DNA from: JBGSUZ01 sp964404895
Lineage (GTDB): Bacteria > Bacillota > Clostridia > Peptostreptococcales > Acidaminobacteraceae
Direction of reading: 5' to 3'
Length of the DNA stretch: 64,000 bases
Assembly (NCBI GenBank): GCA_964404895.1
Contig: CAYOLV010000004.1
Location: forward strand, 337,685 to 401,684
The position numbers and the translations under genes are program-made. Every line of letters begins with the position of its first letter. Position 1 is the stretch's first letter. Shown one piece after another: positions 8,026-14,877 of this stretch. The notes beneath the pieces were generated by a model, which did no database searches, was not told the DNA's origin, and saw nothing but the letters and a program-made list of their open reading frames with translations.

Positions 8026-8289
8026 TTATTTTTGTTTTGGAGCCGTTAATTCCTCTAGATTTTTTAAATAATGCAAAGCTTCTTCCGAATTCTTGCCACA
8101 CATTTCAAGCGCCGCTGGTAAATCGCCACAAACTTTAGGTCTTAGAGGCGAACCGAATAGCTTGCACATGCCCATTTCATTTAATTGCACACAAGGAACT
8201 CCGGCAGGTTTTCCCTCTGGCATTCCTGGAATAGGGGTGCTGATGGACGGTGCAATACAGCAGGCCGCGCAGCCTTCACGACAAATCAT
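8026..8289 (-). CDS. Small cysteine-cluster protein (YkgJ-like, CxxCC motif)
   Basis: 87 aa. Cysteines are arranged as MICREGCAACC, then GVPCVQL, MGMCKLFG, RPKVCGDLP and EMCGK, the pattern of the YkgJ-type zinc/iron-chelating cluster family. The biochemical role of the family is not established. The start overlaps the stop of the upstream DUF1835 gene by four bases (ATGA), so the two are translationally coupled. It has no signal peptide and is probably cytoplasmic. Confidence 0.75.
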   Translation of the reverse strand: MICREGCAACCIAPSISTPIPGMPEGKPAGVPCVQLNEMGMCKLFGSPLRPKVCGDLPAALEMCGKNSEEALHYLKNLEELTAPKQK

Positions 8290-9125
8290 ATTTTAAAAAC
8301 GCTATAATTTCTATAAGAATCTGTTGTTCCCGAGAAACCCAGCTCTCCTTTATCAATCATTTTTTTCAATCTCAAACTTAAAAAACTTTCCCCAGTTTCA
8401 CATTGAGGGTCTTTAAGCACATTTTCAATCAAAGAACTGGCACATATAGGCGCTGTCTCGCATGCCTTTAATATTTCTTCGTCAAAGTAGTCCGACTTCA
8501 CAGGCTGTACGCCACCGGAAGACCAAATTCTCAAGTTGCCTTTTTCGCAAACTAAGTCCTGCCATTCCTTTTCCCAAAAAGCCCGCTTCAAAGGACTCAC
8601 CGGCGCAATATGGTCAAATAATTTAGACAAATCTTCAAAGCTGCATGCTCCGATTTGTTCAGGTTCAGTATTTTCAAAGAGCTGATATTTCAACTCATGG
8701 AGATCGACTTCATAAAGTTGACAATCTGGCAGTAAACTAGACACCATACAGGCGCCAATATGCTCTATGACATTGTGACCATGCCAAACGACTACTTCTT
8801 GACCTTCTTCAATCCAAGAAAGCTTTTTATAAAAATCAGAAATGCGCTCTAAACAGGCATCTACATCGTCATAGGACATGCCTGGTTCTAGCGCTTCATC
8901 TAAAAATTCACCAATCCAATTAATGCGATCAAAAAATCCCGAAGGAATATCCATTTCAAAAACCGGTCCAATGGCAAAAGGATCAATGCAGTTGAGTAAC
9001 GTCGCATTGGACAAAAAGGCTTGAACATTGGCTTCGGCAGTATTAGTTTGCGCCGTATATATATTAAAAGCCGCCTTAAAATTTCTAGCGGCGGAATCTC
9101 CAAACAAAATGTGAATTGCCGCCAT
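8286..9125 (-). CDS. DUF1835 domain protein
   Basis: 279 aa. The N-terminus reads HILFGDSAARNFKAAF, matching the DUF1835 family start, with VVWHGHNVIEHI in the middle and a winged-helix-like C-terminus (SFLSLRLKKMIDKGELGFSG), as in DUF1835 proteins with a DUF3658 tail. The function is unknown; in other genomes these proteins are found as stand-alone cytoplasmic genes. It is first in a two-gene operon with the Cys-cluster protein and is divergent from the CorC-like gene across a 135-base intergenic region. Confidence 0.7.
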   Translation of the reverse strand: MAAIHILFGDSAARNFKAAFNIYTAQTNTAEANVQAFLSNATLLNCIDPFAIGPVFEMDIPSGFFDRINWIGEFLDEALEPGMSYDDVDACLERISDFYKKLSWIEEGQEVVVWHGHNVIEHIGACMVSSLLPDCQLYEVDLHELKYQLFENTEPEQIGACSFEDLSKLFDHIAPVSPLKRAFWEKEWQDLVCEKGNLRIWSSGGVQPVKSDYFDEEILKACETAPICASSLIENVLKDPQCETGESFLSLRLKKMIDKGELGFSGTTDSYRNYSVFKI

Positions 9126-9205
9126 CGCTTAACCTCTCTATATCTTTTTTTCTATTATATCACAGCTAGGGGGTGGAAAAACGGAATTATGCAATTTTGT
9201 GTAGG

Positions 9206-9251
9206 TTTGTGCTATAATGACCTTATATGTACGAATAATTTGTCAGGAGTG
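9206..9251 (+). promoter_or_regulatory. Extended -10 promoter and ribosome site of the corC-like gene
   Basis: TATAAT at 9213-9218 is preceded by TGC, an extended -10, with only a weak -35. AGGAGTG (9245-9251) then lies 11 bases before the GTG start at 9261. Confidence 0.5.
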
Positions 9252-9260
9252 TGATGTTCT

Positions 9261-10547
9261 GTGGAACCAGAGGGTATATGGCAGATTGCTTTACTCTTCC
9301 TCTTAGTTTTTTTATCTGCCCTTTTTTCAGCAGTGGAAGCTGCATTTAGATCCGTAAGCCCGTTAAAGCTAAACCAAGCTTTAGACGAAGGTGATTTGAA
9401 ACTTGCCGTCGGCGTTAAGTTAATGAAATCTCCAGAGAAACTGAGAGGTGTTCTCTTAGTCGGTGACAACATTTTCAATATTTGCGCTGTGGCCTTGGCA
9501 ACAATCTATATGATGGAAGGTCATTTAAAAGCATATCCTATTCTAATTTTGGGCATACTCGGATTGGTCTTAATTGTCTTCGGTGAAATTATCCCAAAAT
9601 CTTTAGGATCTTTATATCCTATAATGATGATTCAAAAACTGAGTCCTATTATTGCCTTGCTCAGTGTAGTCTTTTCTCCAATTATTGTATTGCTGTTATG
9701 GATTAATCGATTTTTCATCCTTTTAGTTGGGGGAAATCCTGACAACAGCAAGCCTTTCATTACAGAAGAAGAACTGATGAGTTATGTCAATGCCAGTCAT
9801 GAAGACGGGGTTCTTGAGGTTGAAGAAAAGAAAATGATCTATAACGTGGTTGAATTCGGAGATATAGAAGTCTCCCAAATCATGACCCCTCGAACGGATA
9901 TCGTATCAGCTCCACTGGACGCTGACTATGAAACTTTATATGAAATGTTCAAAAATGAGCAATTTAGCCGCATTCCAATTTTTGAAGAAAACAAAGATCA
10001 GATTGTAGGCATTCTGAATATTAAAAAATGGATGTTCTATGAAGGTGACAATCAGAACTTCCAAGTTAAAGATTATATGCGGCAGCCTTTCTTTACATAT
10101 GAATCTAAAAAGACGGCTGACTTATTCAACGAAATGAGACAAAGCAAACATCAAATGGCCATTGTTTTAGATGAATACGGCGGTACAGCTGGCATTGTTA
10201 CTTTGGAAGATTTGATTGAAGAAATCGTTGGCGATATTGATGATGAGTTTGACGATGAAGTGTCTGAAATTTCAACTATAGAGCCTGACACCTATTTAAT
10301 TCAAGGTTCTACCCATATAAACGATGTCAATGACCAGTTGGGTCTCAATTTGACCTCAGAAGATTTTGACTCCATTGGCGGTTTTATCATTGGTATCTTA
10401 GGGCGATTACCAGAGTCCGGCGAAGAAGTGACCTATGAGCATTTGCATATCCAAGTTTTAGATGTTGAGAAAAACCGCATTGGCCAAATTAAAATAGTTG
10501 TCACACAGTCAGAACAAGATCACGAAACGCCTGAACCTATTGAATAG
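9261..10547 (+). CDS. CorC/HlyC-CNNM family membrane protein
   Basis: 428 aa. An N-terminal DUF21/CNNM region has about four hydrophobic segments (ALLFLLVFLSALFSAVEAAF and following), then a CBS pair (IMTPRTDIVSAPLD; VLDEYGGTAGIVTLEDLIEEIVGDI) and the C-terminal CorC_HlyC domain that ends the family. Members are linked to Mg2+/Co2+ efflux or to Mg2+ homeostasis; haemolysin activity is a historical label. The start is GTG because the nearby ATG at 9254 is out of frame and the GTG is preceded by AGGAG. It is monocistronic, and its terminator overlaps the stop codon. It pairs functionally with the CorA gene 4 kb away, but no direct link is visible. Confidence 0.87.
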   Translation: MEPEGIWQIALLFLLVFLSALFSAVEAAFRSVSPLKLNQALDEGDLKLAVGVKLMKSPEKLRGVLLVGDNIFNICAVALATIYMMEGHLKAYPILILGILGLVLIVFGEIIPKSLGSLYPIMMIQKLSPIIALLSVVFSPIIVLLLWINRFFILLVGGNPDNSKPFITEEELMSYVNASHEDGVLEVEEKKMIYNVVEFGDIEVSQIMTPRTDIVSAPLDADYETLYEMFKNEQFSRIPIFEENKDQIVGILNIKKWMFYEGDNQNFQVKDYMRQPFFTYESKKTADLFNEMRQSKHQMAIVLDEYGGTAGIVTLEDLIEEIVGDIDDEFDDEVSEISTIEPDTYLIQGSTHINDVNDQLGLNLTSEDFDSIGGFIIGILGRLPESGEEVTYEHLHIQVLDVEKNRIGQIKIVVTQSEQDHETPEPIE

Positions 10548-10564
10548 GTCAGGCGTTTTTTTTT
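10525..10564 (+). terminator. Terminator overlapping the end of the corC-like gene
   Basis: Stem AACGCCTGA-CCTATT / AATAGGTCAGGCGTT, closed by a tiny loop and followed by eight T. The stop codon lies inside the stem. Confidence 0.85.
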
Positions 10565-10639
10565 ACTTATTTGATTCATTTCTTCTCCGCTTAACAGATT
10601 AACTGCGTAGCTGCTTAACTGTTAATTTTGAAAACAACT

Positions 10640-10996
10640 TTAAGTGACAATTTGGACGAAGGTTCCGTCTGAGGCAGCCACTTCCACGAGGACAATGCCA
10701 CTTTTCATACTTAAGTCATGCAGTGCGCCTCTTAACTCTCCAAAATCAAGCGCGTCTACAAAGGCCATCATTTTTTCGTTGTTTATAAAGGTGTCATTTT
10801 TTTGTGTATCGTTTCCACTTGTGTTGTTTCCCCTTATGTCGTTTTCACTCGCGCCCTTTCCACTTCTAGGGCTTTTCCTATGCTTCAACCCCATTTTAAC
10901 CCAGGACTTCCTAACGCAAAGGTTGACCATCATGTGATAAGGCAGAATCAATCGAAATCCTTTTTTGGAATCTGGCTCTTTTATGATAATTCTCAT
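10640..10996 (-). CDS. Small protein related to its neighbour, with 15-bp repeats
   Basis: 118 aa. The N-terminus (MRIIIKEPDSKKGFRLILP) and C-terminus (ASDGTFVQIVT) resemble the matching parts of the upstream protein (LQIRVLSGDGDRVKINLP ... ADGDLVIVEIA), so the two are paralogues. The middle holds an Asn/Asp/Thr-rich tract encoded by four or more 15-base units (10790-10849; peptide units of type xxNDT). Ribosome site AGGAGG five bases before ATG. It is the last gene of an operon with a DUF2089 regulator. The function is unknown. Confidence 0.7.
   Translation of the reverse strand: MRIIIKEPDSKKGFRLILPYHMMVNLCVRKSWVKMGLKHRKSPRSGKGASENDIRGNNTSGNDTQKNDTFINNEKMMAFVDALDFGELRGALHDLSMKSGIVLVEVAASDGTFVQIVT
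10790..10849. repeat. In-frame 15-bp minisatellite
   Basis: Four consecutive degenerate 15-base units (10790-10804, 10805-10819, 10820-10834, 10835-10849), each containing a GTT/GTC-TTT core on the plus strand, encode pentapeptides SENDI, RGNNT, SGNDT and QKNDT on the minus strand. Confidence 0.7.
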
Positions 10997-11004
10997 ATGG
11001 CCTC

Positions 11005-11451
11005 CTATGCGATCTCTACAATGACAAGATCTCCATCTGCTGTCTCAACATCGATTAAACGACCCGAAAGATCATTTTCTATTGCAGCTGTAATCACTTC
11101 CATCATCTCTGCTACGTCAACTCCTTGAAGCTGATCTGCCTGAATCATTGGCAATTTTCCAGTGACTTTTAAGATTCCTTTTACAAAGTTAATAGGCAGG
11201 TTAATTTTAACACGGTCTCCGTCGCCACTTAATACTCTGATTTGAAGGAACTTTTCTCCTTCTGCAGCTTTAAAGTCATTTTTCATAAATGCCTCTTTAT
11301 CAAAGGCAGGTGTGGTCTCTATATTTTGCTCTTCATAAAATGTCTCAGCATTGTCATTGTTTTTAAGGGCTTCAATGAGCAACGATGCCTGCTCTGAATT
11401 TATTTTTCCCTCTTCTACCATTTTAATAATTCTACCGATTTCTTCTTTCAT
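11005..11451 (-). CDS. SHOCT/YvlB-N-like domain protein
   Basis: 148 aa. The N-terminus MKEEIGRIIKMVEEGKINSEQASLLIEAL is the short helical motif often found at the N-terminus of YvlB-type proteins. The C-terminal half is beta-rich (FLQIRVLSGDGDRVKINLPINFVKGILK ... DGDLVIVEIA). Such proteins often sit beside DUF2089 regulators and are thought to bind or modulate them; this is inference from context. It is the middle gene of a three-gene leftward operon, eight bases before the paralogue and 14 after the DUF2089 gene. Confidence 0.7.
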   Translation of the reverse strand: MKEEIGRIIKMVEEGKINSEQASLLIEALKNNDNAETFYEEQNIETTPAFDKEAFMKNDFKAAEGEKFLQIRVLSGDGDRVKINLPINFVKGILKVTGKLPMIQADQLQGVDVAEMMEVITAAIENDLSGRLIDVETADGDLVIVEIA

Positions 11452-11465
11452 TGTTGTAGCCTCCC

Positions 11466-11891
11466 TTACTTATTCTTAAGTTTTTCAACGGCTTCTTCCG
11501 GAGTCAATTCTCCGTTTTCCAATTGATCCAATACCAATTGTCTGTAGCGCATGTCTTCTTCTGTAGATTTTGCTTCTGCTTTCTCAGTTACAGTTTTCTT
11601 TTTGCGTTCCATTGAACTTTGGGTGTCTTTTGCGTCGCTTAACATTTCAATCACTTGATCCAATTTTGCGCGCACTGTTGGATAAGAGATATTCATTTCC
11701 TTTTCAACATCTTTGATATTTCCTCTGCACAAGATGAACACTTCAACAAATTCAAGTTGCTCTCTGGTTAAATGCATGATCTTAGGAAAATCAAAAGTGT
11801 TCTCAATTTGTGTGCCACAGTGTTGACAGCTTAATTTCACAGCTTTCAGCTGATGGGCACAGACAGGACATTTTGTTAAAACATGAATCAT
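11466..11891 (-). CDS. DUF2089 zinc-ribbon and HTH regulator
   Basis: 141 aa. The N-terminal zinc ribbon CPVCAHQ...CQHCGTQ (four Cys) is followed by LTREQLEFVEVFILCRGNIKDVEKEMNISYPTVRAKLDQVIEML, a typical helix-turn-helix of the DUF2089 family. The C-terminus LENGELTPEEAVEKLKNK repeats the short helical motif seen in the next gene. It probably regulates its own operon; AT-rich repeats just upstream (11951-12022) are candidate sites. RBS GGAGG before ATG. Confidence 0.8.
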   Translation of the reverse strand: MIHVLTKCPVCAHQLKAVKLSCQHCGTQIENTFDFPKIMHLTREQLEFVEVFILCRGNIKDVEKEMNISYPTVRAKLDQVIEMLSDAKDTQSSMERKKKTVTEKAEAKSTEEDMRYRQLVLDQLENGELTPEEAVEKLKNK

Positions 11892-11950
11892 GGGACACCT
11901 CCTTCTTACATCTTCAATATACTACCAGACGTTCATAATGTCAATTGTAA

Positions 11951-12022
11951 AATTCATTAAATTAATATTAAGATTAATATTATTAATTTTGTAATTGATT
12001 TAATCAATATTATCAATTTTTA
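11951..12022. repeat. AT-rich repeat block upstream of the DUF2089 operon
   Basis: Multiple copies of TTAATATTA/TAATATTA and the palindromic TTGATTTAATCAATATTATCAA-like segment lie within 70 bases upstream of the regulator gene. They may be operator repeats for the DUF2089 protein or simply AT-rich promoter DNA. Confidence 0.35.
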
Positions 12023-12033
12023 CACGGTTATAC

Positions 12034-12067
12034 TAAAAAAGACCGCCAAATTTCTTTAGCAGTCTTT
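12034..12067 (-). terminator. Terminator of the rtcB-recX operon
   Basis: Minus strand AAAGACTGC-loop-GCGGTCTTTTTTAG just beyond the recX stop codon at 12074. Confidence 0.75.
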
Positions 12068-12073
12068 CAACAT

Positions 12074-12760
12074 TCATGATTCATCCCACTCTTGGGTCGT
12101 TTTACTGATGCTTTTTAAATGTGACATGACTCTTCGAATCACGTCAGCAGAGAAGCCTTTTCTGGCAATGAAGCCATATATTTTGGCATAGCCTTTTTGA
12201 TCTAAAACACCGCCTACACTTTCAAATTTTCTGGTAGCAAATTTGAGGGCTTCCTCGTACTCTTGATCTGCATCTGCCAGTTCTGCAGTGGTGCTTCGAA
12301 TCAAGTCACTGGAAATACCGTGGCGCTTTAATTCTTGTTGAATTCGATATCTGCCATATTGGTTTTGCTTCATTTCATAAAAATTTTGAGCAAACCGACC
12401 ATCATCTAGAAATTGATTTTCTAACAGTTTATCGATGGCTAAGTCTATGGAACGTGGAGAAAACTCATAGGTCTTCAGCTTTTTTCTGCAATCATAAACA
12501 CTGACCGACCGCATTAGAGCTATTCTTAACCCATAGGAATAGGCCATTTTTTCATCATCGGCTTCCAAAAGATTTTTGGTGTCTGCTGCTGTCAAGACTT
12601 TCCCTTTATCCAGCCTAAACTCGAACACCAAATCCACGTGGCAACTGAAGGCATAGACCAGATCTAGATAGATATTAATCCGATCTTTGCGTTTCTTTTG
12701 AATTTCCATCTTTGTGATTTCGCCACTGAAAACTTCCACCGACTGATTGAATTTACTCAT
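12074..12760 (-). CDS. recX: RecX-family regulator of RecA
   Basis: 228 aa. The three-helix RecX repeats are visible: ALMRSVSVYDCRKKLKTYEFSPRSIDLAIDKLLENQFLDDGRFAQNF and YGRYRIQQELKRHGISSDLIRST, then a third repeat near the C-terminus (GFIARKGFSADVIRRVMSHL). RecX binds RecA filaments and limits recombinase activity. The ATG lies one base after the rtcB stop, so it is coupled to rtcB. The N-terminal 60 residues form the beta-rich extension common in Firmicute RecX. Confidence 0.85.
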   Translation of the reverse strand: MSKFNQSVEVFSGEITKMEIQKKRKDRINIYLDLVYAFSCHVDLVFEFRLDKGKVLTAADTKNLLEADDEKMAYSYGLRIALMRSVSVYDCRKKLKTYEFSPRSIDLAIDKLLENQFLDDGRFAQNFYEMKQNQYGRYRIQQELKRHGISSDLIRSTTAELADADQEYEEALKFATRKFESVGGVLDQKGYAKIYGFIARKGFSADVIRRVMSHLKSISKTTQEWDES

Positions 12761-12761
12761 A

Positions 12762-13967
12762 TTACCCCTTTACGACCAATACGGTCCTCAGTTCTTTGAG
12801 GATGCTGACTAAGTCCTGTTGTTGAGACATAACGAACGAAATATCTTTATAGGCAAACCTGGACTCGTCTGCAATTAATGTGTCTGGAGGAGTCCCAAGG
12901 CTCACTTCTAAAGCTTTTAAATCCTCAAGAACTTCCTCTTTGCTGTGTATTTTAATCGCTTGCTTTCTGCTAAAGTGTCTGCCTGCGCCGTGGGAACAGG
13001 ACTGGAAAGACGCTGGTTCTCCCTTGCCTTCTACAATGTAAGATGCAGTTCCCATTGCTCCAGGAATGATGCCGAGAGCACCTTTTTCAGCTCTAATAGC
13101 GCCTTTTCGATGCACCCACACCCATTCTCCATAATGCATTTCAAGAGCGGCATAATTATGGTGTACATTCAATGCCTCTTGAAAAATCGCTTCTTCAAAA
13201 TTCTCCGTAAAGACAGATTGAATTTGAGCCATCATGATTCTTCTATTTTCAGCTGCGAACTTCATCGCAAGTTCCATCCAAAGAAGGTACGCTTTTCCCG
13301 TTGGGTGTTCCACTGGCAAATAGGCTAATTTCATCCTTTGGCTTTTTTTATCTCCAATCTTTTTACAGTACTGGCTGGCTTTTTCGTCAAAGTGCTGAGC
13401 AACCTGATAGCCAAAATGTCTAGAACCCGAATGAACCATAATGCCAAGCAAACCTTTATCGTCCTTTTGGATTTCAATAAAATGGTTGCCGCTGCCTAGA
13501 GTTCCCAACTGATATTTTGCTTTTTCCATTTCTTCTATGAGCATTTTATAGGGCGAAAGCTGCTCTCTGTGCGTTTCTAAAAATGATTCTATTTCAGGAT
13601 TCTCCATAGGATTCTCATGCTTAGAAAATCCTAAAGGAATACGTGCCATGATCTCTCTAATTATTTTCTGACGTGTTTTTTCATCTAATCGATCCACAGA
13701 AATATTGCTTTGACAGTAGGCAATGCCACAGCCAATGTCTACCCCTACTGCATTGGGTATGACATGATCTTTTAAAGCAATAACACCTCCAATAGGCATT
13801 CCAAACCCTTGGTGTGTGTCTGGCATTAAAGCTACCCACTGATGAAGAAAGGGCAAATTAGACAAATTAATGCTCTGCTGATAACAGACTTCATCGATTT
13901 GTTCTTTGTTTTCTAACCACACTTTTATGGGATATTTCTGATGATTGGCGTCATAGATTTCAAACAT
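12762..13967 (-). CDS. rtcB: RtcB-family RNA ligase
   Basis: 401 aa from ATG 13967 (MFEIYDANHQKYPIKVWL), preceded by GGGGTGG at a good distance; an in-frame GTG at 13976 lacks a ribosome site. Metal-binding and catalytic residues of RtcB are present: GVDIGCGIAY (Cys and Asp), GSGNHFIEI, HSGSRHFG, HHNYA, and the guanylylated His in SCSHGAGRHFSR. RtcB joins RNA 2',3'-cyclic phosphate or 3'-phosphate ends to 5'-OH ends using GTP and Mn2+, repairing cleaved tRNA or rRNA. No RtcA or archease lies nearby. Fourth gene of the five-gene operon, directly followed by recX. Confidence 0.9.
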   Translation of the reverse strand: MFEIYDANHQKYPIKVWLENKEQIDEVCYQQSINLSNLPFLHQWVALMPDTHQGFGMPIGGVIALKDHVIPNAVGVDIGCGIAYCQSNISVDRLDEKTRQKIIREIMARIPLGFSKHENPMENPEIESFLETHREQLSPYKMLIEEMEKAKYQLGTLGSGNHFIEIQKDDKGLLGIMVHSGSRHFGYQVAQHFDEKASQYCKKIGDKKSQRMKLAYLPVEHPTGKAYLLWMELAMKFAAENRRIMMAQIQSVFTENFEEAIFQEALNVHHNYAALEMHYGEWVWVHRKGAIRAEKGALGIIPGAMGTASYIVEGKGEPASFQSCSHGAGRHFSRKQAIKIHSKEEVLEDLKALEVSLGTPPDTLIADESRFAYKDISFVMSQQQDLVSILKELRTVLVVKG

Positions 13968-13980
13968 GATTGCCACCCCG

Positions 13981-14727
13981 CTATTTTGGCTGAGTTACTT
14001 TTATTTCAATCCAATCGATTTTCATTTCATGCCCTGTATAAAAACCGTAAGGATGCATAAAAATCCTGAAAAGGGAATCGCTTGGTCTATAACCTTTTAG
14101 AACCATGAGCTTTCCGCCATTGGTATAAGTGATACGGCCTGTATTGCAATCGAAAGTAAACGTCTCTTCAAACCACTCGTCAAATATAGGATCGCTTAAG
14201 GCGTAGTTGTCCGTGGTTTCCCAGTCTGGAACTAAAAGTCTGAAATTGTGATTGCCGGGTCTTTTAGAATTTTTGTCTGCTGAATGGACGTATTCCATCA
14301 GCATTAAACTGTCTCCAAAGTTTTTGTACCATGTTTTGTCTAACATTTGAGGTTTCACAGTTCTTTGATCCGTCTGTATTAGGCTGAAACCCCCAGTAAA
14401 TTGATTGTTTCCATAGTGCATTTTTACACGTCGCTTAATGGTAATCAGCGAATTCGTTTTTAATTCAATCGGCTTAGAAAGTAAAAAAGGTCCTCTGTCC
14501 GTTTCTGTAACAGTGGCTGTCAAAATCCCGTTTTTTACAGAAATGCCTTTGTCATTGGGGAAACCCGTACCCCATTCCCCTGTGTACCACATTTCTTCAT
14601 CAAGACTGTTAAAATCTTCCATTAAATAAAAATCTGTCTTATCGGTGCTGCCCATTTGTTTAAAAAATATAAATGCGCCTGCAATAGCTACTATGCCTAC
14701 AATTAATCCGATTTTTTTAACAGCCAT
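13981..14727 (-). CDS. Membrane-anchored ConA-like (LamG/glucanase fold) protein
   Basis: 248 aa. An N-terminal membrane anchor or uncleaved signal (KKIGLIVGIVAIAGAFIFF) is followed by a beta-rich extracellular domain with YLMEDFNSLDEEMWYTGEWGTG, RGPFLLSKPIEL and a C-terminal KIDWIEIKV strand, the layout of concanavalin-A-like beta sandwiches. No glycoside hydrolase EXDXE motif is visible, so carbohydrate binding is more likely than catalysis. The ribosome site GGAGG overlaps the stop of the 32-residue miniprotein gene upstream. The ligand is unknown. Confidence 0.6.
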   Translation of the reverse strand: MAVKKIGLIVGIVAIAGAFIFFKQMGSTDKTDFYLMEDFNSLDEEMWYTGEWGTGFPNDKGISVKNGILTATVTETDRGPFLLSKPIELKTNSLITIKRRVKMHYGNNQFTGGFSLIQTDQRTVKPQMLDKTWYKNFGDSLMLMEYVHSADKNSKRPGNHNFRLLVPDWETTDNYALSDPIFDEWFEETFTFDCNTGRITYTNGGKLMVLKGYRPSDSLFRIFMHPYGFYTGHEMKIDWIEIKVTQPK

Positions 14728-14739
14728 TTTTCAAGCCTC

Positions 14740-14838
14740 CTAATTGATTAACGCAGTACCAATAAATGCAGTAACCGTTGATAATACCATAATGACTATA
14801 ATTGCTAGTGCAATAAATTTTCTAGTTTTTTGACTCAC
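14740..14838 (-). CDS. Prli42-like single-span membrane miniprotein
   Basis: 32 aa, read directly from the minus strand: GTG start with GGGAGG eight bases upstream and TAG stop. A short basic N-terminus (MSQKTRKF) is followed by one membrane helix (IALAIIVIMVLSTVTAF) and a short tail (IGTALIN). Size, charge and helix position resemble Prli42, the stressosome anchor of Listeria and Bacillus, or the DUF4044 miniproteins. It sits 39 bases after the hydrolase-like gene and 12 before the ConA-like gene. No stressosome genes (rsbR/S/T) are in the window, so the function is open. Confidence 0.75.
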   Translation of the reverse strand: MSQKTRKFIALAIIVIMVLSTVTAFIGTALIN

Positions 14839-14877
14839 GCTTCCAACCTCCCTACTTCATAAATTTAATTTATTGAT

